Source: Calamus simplicifolius (Eukaryota > Streptophyta > Magnoliopsida > Arecales > Arecaceae). From it: DNA of 64,000 nt. The notes beneath the pieces are model-generated. The model did not search any database. It was given only the letters and a program-made list of their open reading frames with translations, and was not told where the DNA came from. The DNA lies in contig UESW01001788.1 in assembly GCA_900491605.1 (NCBI GenBank), positions 224,967-288,966 on the forward strand, read 5' to 3'. Both the position numbers and the translations under genes were made by a program. Of this stretch, positions 32,495-43,096 are shown piece by piece (the stretch's first letter is position 1; each line of letters starts with the position of its first letter).

Positions 32495-32913
32495 ATAAGT
32501 GATACATCGACACTGAAGCTACCAGACATGTCTGCTCTGATAAGAGTATGTTCTCATCATATACTCTTATCAATGGTAGAAATCTGTTTATGAAAAATTC
32601 TGCTACATCCAAGATAGAAGGACTTGGCCGCATAGTACTCAAGATGACATCTGAAAAGAAACTTCTATTAAATAATATACTTCATGTTCTAGATATTCGA
32701 AAGAATCTGGTGTCAGGCTCCCTCCTAAACAAATATAGCTTTAGGATAGTTTTTGAGTCTGACAAATTTGTACTCACTAAGGGAAGGATATTTATTGGAA
32801 GGGATTACTTGAATGATGGATTATTCAAGGTAAATATAATGATTGTACACAAAAACCTTGAAATGAATAAAGCTTCTTCTTCTGCTTATATGATTGACTC
32901 TTCTTGTTTATGA
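32495..32913 (+). pseudogene. Copia-3 protease (active-site Gly replaced)
   Basis: The active site reads YIDTEATRHVCSDKSMF (about 32500-32550); the family has D-T-G, so Gly is replaced by Glu (GAA), one G-to-A step. The rest (KIEGLGRIVLKMTSEKKLLL, NNILHVLDIRKNLVSGSLL) is the standard copia protease tail. The site and tail are in different frames. Predicted inactive. Confidence 0.82.
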
Positions 32914-33640
32914 CATAATAGATTAGGATATATGAATTTTAATTCATTACAAAAATTAATAAAATTAAAATTATTATCTAATCATGAAATTGATCCACAT
33001 TTTAAGTGCGAAGTGTGTTGAAGCTAAGTTAGCAAAAACACCATTTCCTTCAGTAGAAAGAAATACTGAACCTCTTGACTTAATTCACAGTGATCTATGT
33101 GACTTAAAGTTAGTTCAAAGTCGAGAAGGTAAAAAGTATTTTATAACATTTTTGATGATTCAACTAGATATTACTATGAGTATCTACTAAAGTCTAAAGA
33201 TGAGACTTTAGAAATGTTTAAATATTATAAGAATGAAGTTGAAAATTAACTTGGTAAAAAGATTAAGGCTATAAGGAGTGATAAAGGTGGAGAATACGAT
33301 GCACCTTTTGATGAATTATGTCAAGAGCATGGCATTAGTCATCAAACTATGGCTTCTTATTCACCTTAATTTAATGAAATTATGGAACGCAAAAACCGCT
33401 CATTAAAAGAAATGATGAATGCTATGTTGATAAATTTTAGTATAATGCAGAATTTATGGAAAGAAGCAATTCTCTTTGCAAATCATATTCTTAACAAGAT
33501 ACCTCTTAAGAAGAAGGATGTTACTCCATATGAGTTATGAAAAGGAAAGAAGCATTCTTACAATTACTTAAGAGTATGGGGGTGCCTATCTAAAGTAGCT
33601 ATTTTGGATCCCAAAAAGGTCAAAATAGGATCTAAAACTG
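32890..33640 (+). pseudogene. Copia-3 integrase (broken)
   Basis: Pre-integrase HNRLGYMNFNSLQKL near 32920 (first His of the motif follows a stop), then CEVCVEAKLAKTPF, the Asp region LIHSDLCDLK (about 33090), the second Asp region AIRSDKGGEYDAPF (about 33280) and Glu region MERKNRSLKEMMNAML (about 33390). At least four stops or frame changes (for example near 33155, 33248 and 33368). The DDE residues themselves survive. Confidence 0.85.
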
Positions 33641-34620
33641 TTGATTATATTTTTATCGGTTATACACAAAAGTAGTGCATATCGCTTTCTTGTGTATAAA
33701 TCAGATATATTTGATATTCAAAAAAATACAATCATGGAATCAAAGAATGCATCATTCTTTAAAAATATATTTTTAAGCGAAGAAAAATTAGAAATAAGTT
33801 CAAATAAAAGAACTTATGATAATATTGCTAGTAGTAGTCATCAGAAAAAATATCCTGAAGATGAACCCAGATGCAGCAAGAGACTAAAAGTTACAAAGTC
33901 CTTTGGTCATAATTATGTAACTTATATGTTACAAGATGAACATCAGACATTCAAAGAGGTAATGTCTAACCCAGAAGCACCCTTTTGAAAAGAACTTGTT
34001 AATGGTAAAATTGAGTCCATCTTGCACAATCATACTTGAGAGTTGGTAGACTTACCATATGGTATGAAACTTCTAGGATGCAAGTGGATTTTTAAGAAAA
34101 AGCTAAAGGCTAATAGATCAATTGATAAGTATAAAGCCAGATTAGTGGCTAAGGACTTCAAACAAAAAGAAGGTATAGACTTCTTTGATACCTATTCATC
34201 GGTAAGTAGAATAATATCTATAAGAATATTAATCACTTTTGCAGCCATTAATAATCTTAAAATTTATCAAATGAATGTTAAAACTTCTTTTCTAAATGAT
34301 GAATTAGATGAAAAAATATATATGAAACAGCCTGAGGGATTTGTTATTTTGGGCAAGAAAAGGAGGTGTGTAAACTTGTAAAATCCTTATATGGCTTAAA
34401 ACAAGCACCTAAGAAATGGCATATAAAATTTGATAATGTCATGTTATCAAATGGATTTAAAATAAATGAATATGACAAATGTATATATGCCAAAACCCTG
34501 CCTGAAGGGTATATGATAATCTTCTTATACGTAGATGACTTGTTAATCATTGGTAGTAATACCGAAATGATTAAACAGACAAAAAAATATTAATCAAACA
34601 TTTTGATATAAAATATATGA
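33641..34620 (+). pseudogene. Copia-3 linker and reverse transcriptase
   Basis: 33641-33988 is the acidic linker (EPRCSKRLKVTKSFGHNYVT). RT begins at 34043: MVDLPYGMKLLGCKWIFKKK, RLVAKDFKQKEGIDFFDTYS, QMNVKTSFLNDELDEKIYMK; a frame change at about 34360 leads to LVKSLYGLKQAPKKW and catalytic YVDD (about 34530). In the first catalytic motif the family has QMDVKT; here it is QMNVKT, so the catalytic Asp is changed to Asn (a G-to-A step). RT would be inactive. Confidence 0.87.
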
Positions 34621-35434
34621 GTGTTACAAATGTTATACTAGGGATTCGAATCACTAAAATATCTAAAGAAATAATTTATCTTAATCTCATTATATTGAAA
34701 AAATATTAAATAAATTTAACAAGTATGATACTAGCCCGGTGAAAATACATGTAAATGTTAATCTACATTTGGCTAAGTATACTGGAGAACCCATATCTCA
34801 GTTGAAATATTCACGTATAATTGGCAGTTTAATGTATGTTATGAATTGCACTCATCCTGACATAGCATATACTATCAATAAGTTGAGCAGATTCACAAGT
34901 AATCCAGGTCCAAGTTATTCGATAGCTCTAATAAGGGTATTAAGATATCTGCGATATATCCTAAGTTATAGATTACATTATGCAAGATATCCAGCTATAC
35001 TAGAAGGATACAGTGATGCAAATTGGATATCTAATGTAGAAAATACAAAATCCACTAATGGATATGTATTCACCTTAGAAGGAGGTATTGTATCATGAAA
35101 ATATTCTAAGCAAATATGTATAGCTTGATCCACTATGGAATCTAAGTTTATTACTTTAGAAAAGGCTACTGAAGAAGTAGAATGGATTCGAAACCTTTTA
35201 GAAGATATTCCATGTTAGCCAAAGCCTGTGTCTGCAAGATGCATACATTGTGATAGTCAATCGGTAATTTATAGAGCACATAATAAGATGTATAATGGTA
35301 AATCTAGATATATACGTCGTAGACATAATACCAGTAAGCAATTACTTAAAATTGGTATAATTTTCATTGACTATATTCAGTCAAAGAAAAACCTAGCGGA
35401 TCCATTGACAAAGGAGTTACCAAGAGTCAAGTAA
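34621..35434 (+). pseudogene. Copia-3 RT thumb and RNase H
   Basis: Segment 34739-35098 reads SQLKYSRIIGSLMYVMNCTH, YSDANWISNVENTKSTNGYV, then stops within ISW (a TGA at 35096-35098). It continues as STMESKFITLEKATEEVEWI and 35228-35434 (RCIHCDSQSVIYRAHNKMYN, SKQLLKIGIIFIDYIQSKKN LADPLTKEL). The Asp of YSDANW and the ESKF region of RNase H are visible. The C-terminal LADPLTK motif marks the end of pol. Confidence 0.87.
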
Positions 35435-36095
35435 ATTGTTTATCGAGGGGAATGGGTTTAAAGCCTATAACAGAAAAATCTTCATAGTAGATATCCAACC
35501 TAGCTGACTAAAGATCCCAAGATCTAGGTTTAAAAGGGATAACTAAATTATAAAGAGATTTGCATAGTACTAAGGATGTCCAATCCTACTCATTCCTATG
35601 ATAATTAGTGCTACTTGCTAAAGATAAAAGGATAAGCATTGCTTTTAATGATTCTTATGACATAAAAACCATATGGGGTATAGCAGGATACTCTTAATAA
35701 GATTTACCTATGTGAGTGTGAACTGGGCCTATTCTATGAGAATTTTAAGGTTTTAATTCTCTAAAGCACTCATGAAACTAGAAGGTGTTTGGGGCCAAAA
35801 TGAACATAACCATGAGAATCAAAAGAATACTCGGAAAGAAGTTATATGATTATTATTGTTTTGATTTACACAAAAAGGCTAAAAAGTTTAAAACATCATG
35901 TTCACTTTTTAGTAAGTAAACTCGATAACAACTCACTAAGGAAGGTTCAAAGCCACAAGCTACCTATTCTGATACAACTTTATTTCATTATACTCTCTAA
36001 AGTGTCTGCATATTCATTTACATTAAATTCCTTTTATGTGGGGGATTGCCTTTACTGATCTTTAATCAAAGTCTAATTTTATTCATGTGAGGGAT
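35435..36095 (+). other. Copia-3 3' untranslated region and polypurine tracts
   Basis: About 660 bp between pol and the 3' LTR with no domain. Two purine-rich boxes occur: TATGTGGGGGATTG near 36036-36048 and CATGTGAGGGAT directly before the LTR at 36084-36095. The second is the functional position; the first is a stronger G-run, resembling a duplicated tract. Confidence 0.65.
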
Positions 36096-37171
36096 TGTTG
36101 GGTAATAGGCAAATAGGCCTTGAATACCTAAATGGGTCTTGAAAGCCCATTACCTCCTTAATGTATGAATGAGAAATTGAGAGAACATTTAGTTCCACAT
36201 CAAAAAAATTAAGAAAGGAAGGTTCACTTATATGGAAACCTCTTTCTTCATGCTTAAGTTCCTTAGGCTCATCATAAGTGGAGAGCTTGAGGGTGATGCT
36301 ACGCATCACCCCTGCGCACGCGCGTTTGCAAAGGACGTAATGGGCACTTTGCACGTGCGCATCGTCGCGAGGAACTTGAGGGGCTTTAAATTTTTTCTTA
36401 ATCATAAGGATCAGATGGTGGAAACTGATTGAATTAAGATGAGGGCTAAGATCAAATGATGGACCGATGTGATTGATCAAATCCATATTGATCAGCTGAT
36501 CATGACTTGGATCGATCATAACCATTGATGAAAAGACTGTTGAACTGTTGATCATCGATTGATCGGTCAACAGTTGACCACCTATGGATCGTTGGTGATA
36601 AGGCGCCCATCCGATCATGCCGTTAGTGATAAGACGATCATCCAATCATGAAACGGCATATCAAAGTCGTGCTATGACTTATCTGATTGTGAAAATAACT
36701 TTTTGGATCATGGAAAGGCTTATCAGATCACGTGATCTGAAGATCACGAAGATGAATAGGCCTAACAAGGGTGATAAGCCCTTACCTTCACATCTTTTGA
36801 TTAAATCCGATCAAATCAATTCAAATTAAAATTAAAAACGGTAGAATTGCTTCCAAAGGGCACCTAAAGGCTATAAATAGGACCGTAGACATTTGCATTT
36901 TAATCAATTGAATTCCAATTCCTTTCCTCTCTTAGGCATTTGCATACTCTCGTAAGGAAAGTATAGCTATAATGCATAGAAAAGAGAGAAGCATTCTTGG
37001 TTCGAAATTTTTGGTGAATTATAGTGTTGCATTCATCAAAAAAACTGTTGTATTTTGAGAGACAATCATCATAGAAACGGCAAGCACCGTTGTGGGACGA
37101 AATTGTCTTAAAGACAGAGTGTAACTCTAGACTCAGTCTTATCAATTAGGTAGCCATAATTTGTGCCAACA
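36096..37171 (+). repeat. Copia-3 3' LTR
   Basis: 1076 bp. TATA box at 36872-36879. It contains a GC-rich palindromic insert 'cctgcgcacgcgcg' and 'cacgtgcgcatcgtcgcg' (about 36310-36370) that is shortened in the 5' LTR. A 188-codon minus-strand ORF across it is a by-product. Confidence 0.9.
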
Positions 37172-38160
37172 AAACAAACTCATTCACCAAATGTAGGATT
37201 AGATTTTGACACAGCCTACAGTATTTCTCACAAAATACAAGAAAATGATGATAGCCTTGCAGGAACCATATTACAAATAATAGTAGGAGAAATAATAACA
37301 TAAATTCATAGCATAGTAAGAAATCTCCATACAATTGCAGCAGTAACAACCAAAACTGCAACTATTAGTTCGTAATAAGAAGAAAGTATGATTGAACCTT
37401 ACTAATTCCATAGGAAGGTAGAGATGGTAAAGGAAATGGAATTCAATTGATTGAAATGCAAGGAGGTATGAGTTGGGTCCAAAATTGAAATGTCCCTTTC
37501 CACTCTCTCAAAAATTTCAAAATTGCTTATAAACTATAATGAAGTAAAGTTCATCTCCTACAAATTGTAATTATCATGTTCTTTGCCAATATGTGCATTC
37601 TTTATGATAAGAGAATCTTATGACTCAACTCAAGTTCTCACCATGTTACTCAACTCAAGTTCTCACAACTAAATCGGACTCATTTCTGCCATGTTTGAGA
37701 TTGGATTGGTGTGTACTTTTAAGTTTAAACTTGACTGAAACGGTGTTGACATGAAGATCTCACCAAGTCAATGAGATTGCAAGAGAATAAACCAGAGAAG
37801 CTAGATTTTATAGCTTAATTCTAAAAATATTTTAATTTTTCCTTATAAAAATGCTTGTTATATATTATTACACAATGCCAAACATTCCCTCAGTCGCTTC
37901 TAATCTAGGTCAATTTAAACAAAGCGCGCTCTGTTTAAAATGCTTTGGAATTTAAAAAACTTCAGATTTTTTTTAAAAAAAATTGAATAAGAACTAAGTC
38001 TTTCCAAATGCTTCAGGATTTTATCTGAAAGTTCAGCATGGAAGGGACACATGCAAGTTCCTAAAGGCAATTGTTGAATCCTACAGGAAATAAAGATAAC
38101 ATGTTGTAAATGCACATGGGATACTGAGGATACATTGGACTGCATAACCACTAAAAAGAA
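37172..38160. other. CACTA-type element, non-coding right body
   Basis: About 990 bp, AT-rich, with no ORF of note and no recognised domain. It includes a repeated 'caactcaagttctcac' near 37626 and 37650. Confidence 0.5.
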
Positions 38161-38332
38161 GGAAAAGTCTTGTTGCACCGCCGCTAGTTATTGGCGCATG
38201 CCGCGTGCATGTGCACATGCCAAAGCAGAAAAGATGATTTTGCCTTTAGCATGCACGCGCATGTGGCATGCGCCAATCATCAGGACTGATGCATGCTTGC
38301 TGTACCACCCTCGATGCAGCAAGACTTTTTCC
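38161..38332. mobile_element. Palindromic GC-rich MITE, copy A
   Basis: Termini GGAAAAGTCTTGTTGCA and the complement of GCAGCAAGACTTTTTCC. Within are long inverted arms 'attggcgcatgccgcgtgc' and 'catgtggcatgcgccaat', so the single strand folds nearly end to end. GC-rich in an AT-rich context, with alternating purine-pyrimidine runs (GCGCATGC, GTGCACATGC). Same terminal sequence as 57217-57416. Confidence 0.8.
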
Positions 38333-38562
38333 TAAAAAAAAACACATATATTCCGAGCAGTAAATATTCTGGAAGATAAGCCCATCTAACCTCATTGGCG
38401 TTCCTAATTAGCGATGCACTTCATCGCTAATTAGTCATTAATTTTTCTTCCAACATATTTTGGTCGCCCTGTGTTGTTGTGCATCGCTGTTTCGTCACTA
38501 TTTTACGATGCCCATTTTTGCGTAGCTAAATTGCGTCACTAAACTTAAATTTTCTTATAGTG

Positions 38563-39475
38563 GATACATTGATATGAGTTGTTGCACTAGAATTTATCCA
38601 CCATGTGTGTCTAGATAATGAAGTTAAATTAACTTTAGAACAAACCAAATTAAGAAGTATACCTTTTTTAGCACGCCATGCATAATAATTAATGCGCTAT
38701 TTCTTCTTATGTCCTTCAGCTCCATAGAAGAAACAACCAGTGTCTTCTAAATAATTTAGCCTCTTTTGTTGTATCTTTTGAGGTGTCGTATAGCCTTATC
38801 ATTCTTCCTTTCTTTCCTTTGGCCTTAGAGGTTGAAGCTAGGTGAGCACTCTCTGTCTTATCTTGGTGAAGCCTTTTCTCATTGTGAACATAGTGTGAGA
38901 TGAGCTCATTCGGAGACCAAAGTCTCTTTTTGACAATTATAGCTCACCTTAACTGGTTAAATGTGTTGGAAGGGATATCAAAACCAAATGTACTAGCAAG
39001 TCCTTAGAGAGTTCAAGCTTTAAGTGCTTTTAGCTTGAAAGCAAAATGAGACATCTTCAAGATGTACTCCCTAATATTGCCTTTCCCCTTATACCTCATT
39101 ACAATTAGACTTGTCAAGAGCTTACCAATTTCAGCCTTTTCGTTCGTGACAAATCTTTTTTCAATATCCTCAAGGAAAGCCTTAACAGTAGTTATTTTTT
39201 TAGATATTGTGCCCTTGAATGCTTCTGAAATGACTTTCTTCATGATCATCATACATATGTAATTTGATTTCTCCCATCTTTCTATGTCCCTTTAGTCATC
39301 TGAGGTACTCTTATCCATAAGAGGTAAAGGAGATTCAATCCTTAACACAAGGTCATGATCCATAACTCCAAGAACTATCAAGAGATTCTCTTTTCAGAAC
39401 TTAAAGTTTGAGCCATTTAGCATAGGAATTGAATTGATGTTGGTAAGACTATAAGCTCGATAGAGAACAACAAAA
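38563..39475 (-). pseudogene. Element C gag and protease N-terminal part
   Basis: From high to low coordinates the minus strand encodes INSIPMLNGSNFK and ENLLIVLGVMDHDL (gag start, about 39430-39350), KSNYICMMIMKKVISEAFKG, FLEDIEKRFVTNEKAEIGKL, REYILKMSHFAFKLKALKA (39252-39013), decayed capsid, a zinc-knuckle remnant GCFFYGAEGHKKK (about 38745) and the protease site WWINSSATTHINVS (about 38610-38565), where the family has D-S-G. The active-site Asp is replaced by Asn and Gly by Ser, again G-to-A type. It joins 28853 across the CACTA-type element. Confidence 0.83.
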
Positions 39476-39480
39476 CAAGC

Positions 39481-39850
39481 TCATATTAGTCTTAAAGAAA
39501 CAATAAATTAAATAAAGGTAAATCCCATCTCAAGATATTGGACACTCCATTAATATTTTATCTTTGGATAAAATAATAACTTGTAAGTGAATCTTGGTGC
39601 AGTAATCAAACACTGATGATAAAAATATATCGAATAATGAATCTACCTTTGGACCGATTTATTATTCACATGTAAAATCAAATAATCATTATGCGTTTAT
39701 TACTACAGGTGCACTTGTAATTATGTTAAATATTGATATTCCTTTAGGCTGATGGATATTCACATAAACATGCGCATAACCTTTTATATTTTGAAACAAG
39801 ATTAATTTTCATAAGAGATGTCACTTTGGTGACATGTTTTAATTAATCCA

Positions 39851-39852
<2 letters not shown>
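39481..39852. other. Unassigned sequence upstream of element C gag
   Basis: AT-rich, probably the leader of element C, but no primer site or LTR copy matching 15600-16134 was seen. It contains a small palindrome 'tgtcactttggtgaca' near 39820. Confidence 0.45.

Positions 39853-39918
<66 letters not shown>
39853..39918. repeat. (AT)n microsatellite
   Basis: About 66 bp of uninterrupted TA dinucleotides. Confidence 0.98.
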
Positions 39919-39921
<3 letters not shown>

Positions 39922-41566
39922 ATACCAATATTTGAATTTAAAGTTGCACCAAAAATTATCCTTTAAAAAATATAATAATTTTTTGGGTCAAACTCAACAG
40001 TCAATTATCGAATCATTGTTGATGCACCAGTCAACCTATGATCGGGTCAAGGCTGGATCATGTCAGATGAACCAATCTGGGTCCTATGCTAGCCCCTTAC
40101 CCATTCCCTTAAAATGATTTATAAAAAAATTTATTTAAGGAAAGACCCAAAAAAGAAACTGTCATGGGCCACTTGCTAAGAAAAGAAAGAAACTGTCATG
40201 GACCACTTGCCAAAAAAAGAGAAATTGTCATGGGCCCTAGGCTTTAGGTGGCTATTTGGCCATCTACAACTTTAGCAAACCAGGTGGCCAAACAACCACC
40301 ATTGTTACTCATCACGATGCGATGTCCCTTTCATCGGTGCGGGCAAAGCCCTGCACTGGTCTCCATTGTGGCTGATAGTTTCTTTTCTTTCTTTTTTATA
40401 ACCTATACTTAATTCGTGGCAGCCATGACTGCCGCTTGTCCCACAAATGCCATGACCTAATGGCTATGGCTTCTTCACCAATGTGGTCAGATCGTCGTGC
40501 TTGAAAAACTTGATGCCAGACTGTAGTGAAAATCATTGGCAAGAGTTTGAAACCCGAATAGGAAGGAAAAGAAATATTTTGAATTCTTTCTTTTAATTTA
40601 TTCTTTAAAAAAATAATTTGTTCAGTAGTTCAATCTCAATGATTCAACATGAAGGGGCTTTTATATCACTTATTAGATTTTATAGAATTTTCTTTGGTAA
40701 AAATCATCACCCAAAATAATATGATCATCCATGTTGAATTACTAAGATAAAATTAAATACATAGGCAAAAGTGTACCTAATTTCATATCGATTAATTACC
40801 CTCTAAAGTCGAGCAGTTGGCCTTCCAAATTAACATATTCACTTAGAGAGCCCTTTAGTTTTTTTTCATATTTTCTCTCTGATGATGAGATGTCATAAAG
40901 AATGTGTGATTTAGAAACCACGACCACTATATAAATAATATTTAATTAACTAATTTTATTTTTATTTAGCATATCATGAAAATAAAATTAATATTTAAGC
41001 CTCTACACATTAAAGATAATCTAATATTCGATTAATGATCCAACACACGGATGCATTACTTTTGCATTCATCTTGCACCATTTTTTTATTTTATTTTTAT
41101 TTATTTTTATTTTTTAAGAATTAGGATGATTCAATGAAATATATATATTTATTAAACATAAATTATTCAATGAAATATTTATTCAACACATAATTATTTT
41201 TTATTTATTTTTATTTTGTAAAATATGTTTGCACATGCTTTATTTATTTTATATCAGGAAGAAAACATCGTACCAGAGTCGATGGTAGTTTGAAGAGAAA
41301 AGAAGTACATCCCATCCATCTTCACGAGCGAGTCCGTAGCGTGGATAGCTGCTCAGCATGATCATGTACGGACGTCGAATCATCCCTTGGGACTTGTGCC
41401 AAGGCACTACGAGAGGTTTATAAATGGGCACAAATGAGGGCATCGCTAGGTGTTCTCTGATTGGCCGCAGGTACCGTAGAGGTTGTTGATCACACCACGC
41501 CGAAGATAGTTACATGACCATGAAAAATCTATTCTGCTTGTCTTGGTCTTGCTTTATTAAGGGAGC
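39919..41566. other. Unassigned AT-rich intergenic sequence
   Basis: About 1.65 kb with no supported gene. The one clear repeat is at about 40145-40235, where 'gaaactgtcatgggccactt' type units recur 2.5 times at ~45-bp spacing. A plus-strand frame around 40010-40115 is short and unrecognised. Confidence 0.55.
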
Positions 41567-42247
41567 CTATATTACATCACAAAAATTACATCCCTCAAAC
41601 TTTTTTTAAAAATTAAATTTTTAAACTATCTTTAAATCTCTCTCTTCATCTTTTTTTTTTTTTTTTCTCTCAACACCCTTCTCGCTCATCTCACCCTATC
41701 AACATTCTCTTCTTTTCTTCCTTCTCCTTCCTCGATCAGCAATAACTTCCCTTTCGGCTACTCGCTGGGCTCCAGCACCGACTCCCCTTCGACTCCCCTC
41801 CCAGCTCCGGCTGCTCAGCTTCCTACATCGACTCCCCTTCTGGCTCCCCACTTGACCCTCGGCTCCCCTCATGGCTCTGACTGCTTTGACTCCCGGCACC
41901 GACTCTCCTTTCCGGTCCCAGCCGCTCCGGCCGCCTAGGCACCGACTCCCCTCTCCTAGCCTCCGACTCCTCTTGGCCCCCGTCTCTTCTTCCGACTCCG
42001 ATCGCTTCGGTTTTTCGGCACCGACTCCCTTCCCTAGCCTCCCTTTAGCACCTATGTTCGGTCCTACTGGGCCAAATACAGGGCTTCTGTTTGGCTCAAC
42101 ATGGCCAAATAGAGGCCCTCTATTCGACAGGACCAAACAGATAGCTTTCGTTCAGCTCTGATAGGCTGAACGAAGGGGGGCGAGGAAGGGGGTTTGTTTA
42201 AGATGAAAGTGTGGAGAGAAATTATGAAGGGCATTATGGTCACTATG

Positions 42248-42289
<42 letters not shown>

Positions 42290-42323
42290 TGGGTGTGTAG
42301 TGTAATTTTTGTGGTGTAAATAG
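41567..42323. mobile_element. CT-rich segment with inverted ends, possible MITE/MULE
   Basis: The left end 'ctatattacatcacaaaaat' (41567) is complementary to the right end 'atttttgtggtgtaaatag' (to 42323) over about 30 bp with mismatches. Between them is a T-run, a strongly pyrimidine-rich block (41640-42060) giving Pro/Ser-rich frames, and an (AT)n tract at 42252-42284. No target duplication was confirmed. The right part is duplicated (see 42177-42392). Confidence 0.45.
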
Positions 42324-42392
42324 ATCAGGGCCGAAGGGGACGAGGGAGGGGGTTTGTTTAGGGTGGGGGGTATGGAGAAAAATTATGGAAGG
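42177..42392. repeat. Host tandem duplication (copy 1 and start of copy 2)
   Basis: Copy 1 (42177-42336) includes 'agggggtttgtttaag', 'attatgaagggcattatgg', (AT)n and 'gggtgtgtagtgtaattttt'. Copy 2 begins at 42337 ('agggggtttgtttagg'), is interrupted after 'attatggaagg' by the gypsy element and resumes at 52890 ('cataatggtcactatg', (AT)n, 'gggtgtgtagagtaattttt') to about 53014. Confidence 0.82.
42388..42392. repeat. Target-site duplication of gypsy element (left)
   Basis: GAAGG before the 5' LTR, repeated at 52885-52889. Confidence 0.93.
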
Positions 42393-43022
42393 TGATACGG
42401 CTGATCATCATCTCTGGGTGGTGTTATAACCTTTTGCGCGATTTCAAAAATAATGATGTGACAGTTAATCCTAGAGATGGAATCTTGGCTCCGGCCTTTG
42501 GCTCCGGCCTCCAGCGACGGCTCCGACCTTTGGCTCCGGCCCTAACTTGGTTCCTTTCCTGCATACACTATGACCCACCTCAGGTAACAGATCTCGAGAT
42601 TCGAGATTTGTTACCGTATACCTCGCTCACCGAAATCACGGGCAAGTGCTAGCACGCCCAGCAGTTACCGTCACAAGCGGCCCCCATCCAGCAACGGCTT
42701 AACCACTTGCCGTTCGAAGGAGCTTATCCTAACGAGGAAGATTCGACGGTTCGAAAGAGGACGAAAAGAAAGGAACTTCCCATACAGGTATAAAAGGACC
42801 CCGAGCTCAACAGAAAAGGGGAGCTCGTTCTCTCTCTCTCTACTATACTACTGAGTGACAAGTTTACTAACTTGAGCGTCGGAGGGTCCTCGCCGGAAAT
42901 ACTGGCCCGGGGACTTCTTGTAGGTTTCCAAAGAAGGAAGACGACCTCTCCATTCCATTTGGAGGCCCACAATAGATCTCAGCATGCCCGGCGCTCATCA
43001 CCGGTGATTTGTCCGCATTACA
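42393..43022 (+). repeat. Gypsy 5' LTR
   Basis: TGATACGGCTGATC ... CCGCATTACA, 630 bp. Contains a CTCCGGCC-rich short repeat at 42490-42545 and a TATA box at 42789-42795. It is 34 bp shorter than the 3' LTR, mainly in the CTCCGGCC repeat. Confidence 0.9.
42789..42795 (+). promoter_or_regulatory. TATA box of gypsy 5' LTR
   Basis: TATAAAA in CAGGTATAAAAGGACCCC; repeated at 52657-52663 in the 3' LTR. Confidence 0.78.
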
Positions 43023-43023
43023 T

Positions 43024-43041
43024 TGGCGCACCAGGAAGGGG
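43024..43041 (+). other. Gypsy primer binding site
   Basis: TGGCGCACCAGGAAGGGG begins one base after the LTR. It starts with TGG (complement of tRNA CCA). I did not assign the tRNA. The same sequence apart from one base occurs in the LTR element at 63880-63896. Confidence 0.75.
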
Positions 43042-43096
43042 GCGTGCGGAAGGCGAAAGTTCTCCCTGTGACCCCACCGATTCTGCAAGGAAGACG

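Larger units (their letters stand above)
30489..37171 (+). mobile_element. Copia-3: Ty1/copia retrotransposon
   Basis: A 6683-bp element with LTRs of 1079 bp (30489-31567) and 1076 bp (36096-37171), both TGTTGGGTAAT...GCCAACA. Internal order is gag, zinc knuckle, protease, integrase, RT, RNase H on the plus strand. It lies within the CACTA-type element. LTR divergence is clearly higher than in copia-1 or copia-2, including a GC-rich stretch at about 36300-36365 that is much shorter in the 5' LTR, so it is older. The primer site is not recognisable. All domains are split by frame changes and stops. Confidence 0.9.
28854..38562. mobile_element. CACTA-type element containing copia-3
   Basis: Left end CACTACAAGAATATC at 28854, right end CTTATAGTG at 38562, so both termini are CACTA-type (CACTACAAG versus CACTATAAG inward). 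Subterminal regions at both ends carry GCGACG/CGTCGC and 'gcgtcactaa' motifs, typical CACTA subterminal repeats. Flanks agree with a 2-bp to 3-bp duplication, and the element C protease frame reads across (…THINVS on one side, MQFA on the other). After subtracting copia-3 the element is about 3.0 kb. A fragmentary ORF1-like region may lie near 29410-29810; no catalytic transposase domain was found, so it is likely non-autonomous. Confidence 0.82.
15600..39480 (-). mobile_element. Element C: old, multiply interrupted Ty1/copia
   Basis: Read on the minus strand, fragments of one copia polyprotein occur in correct order: gag (about 39475-38640), protease (38640-38563 and 28853-28620), pre-integrase (28620-28394), integrase (27968-27364), RT (about 26860-25713), RNase H (17614-17346 and 16272-16149), then a polypurine tract and the 3' LTR start at 16134. 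At each break an inserted element with recognisable ends lies between, and the flanking pieces rejoin in protein order. The 5' LTR was not found. Decay is heavy: many stops and frame changes. It is the oldest insertion here because five others lie in it. Confidence 0.82.

Noticed and set aside
36079..36645. 188-codon minus-strand ORF
   Set aside because: It lies across the copia-3 3' LTR on the strand opposite to the element, has no domain, and is not conserved as an ORF in the 5' LTR.
41699..42161. Overlapping 145- and 96-codon ORFs on both strands
   Set aside because: Low-complexity pyrimidine-rich block giving Pro/Ser or Arg/Gly frames; no recognisable domain.
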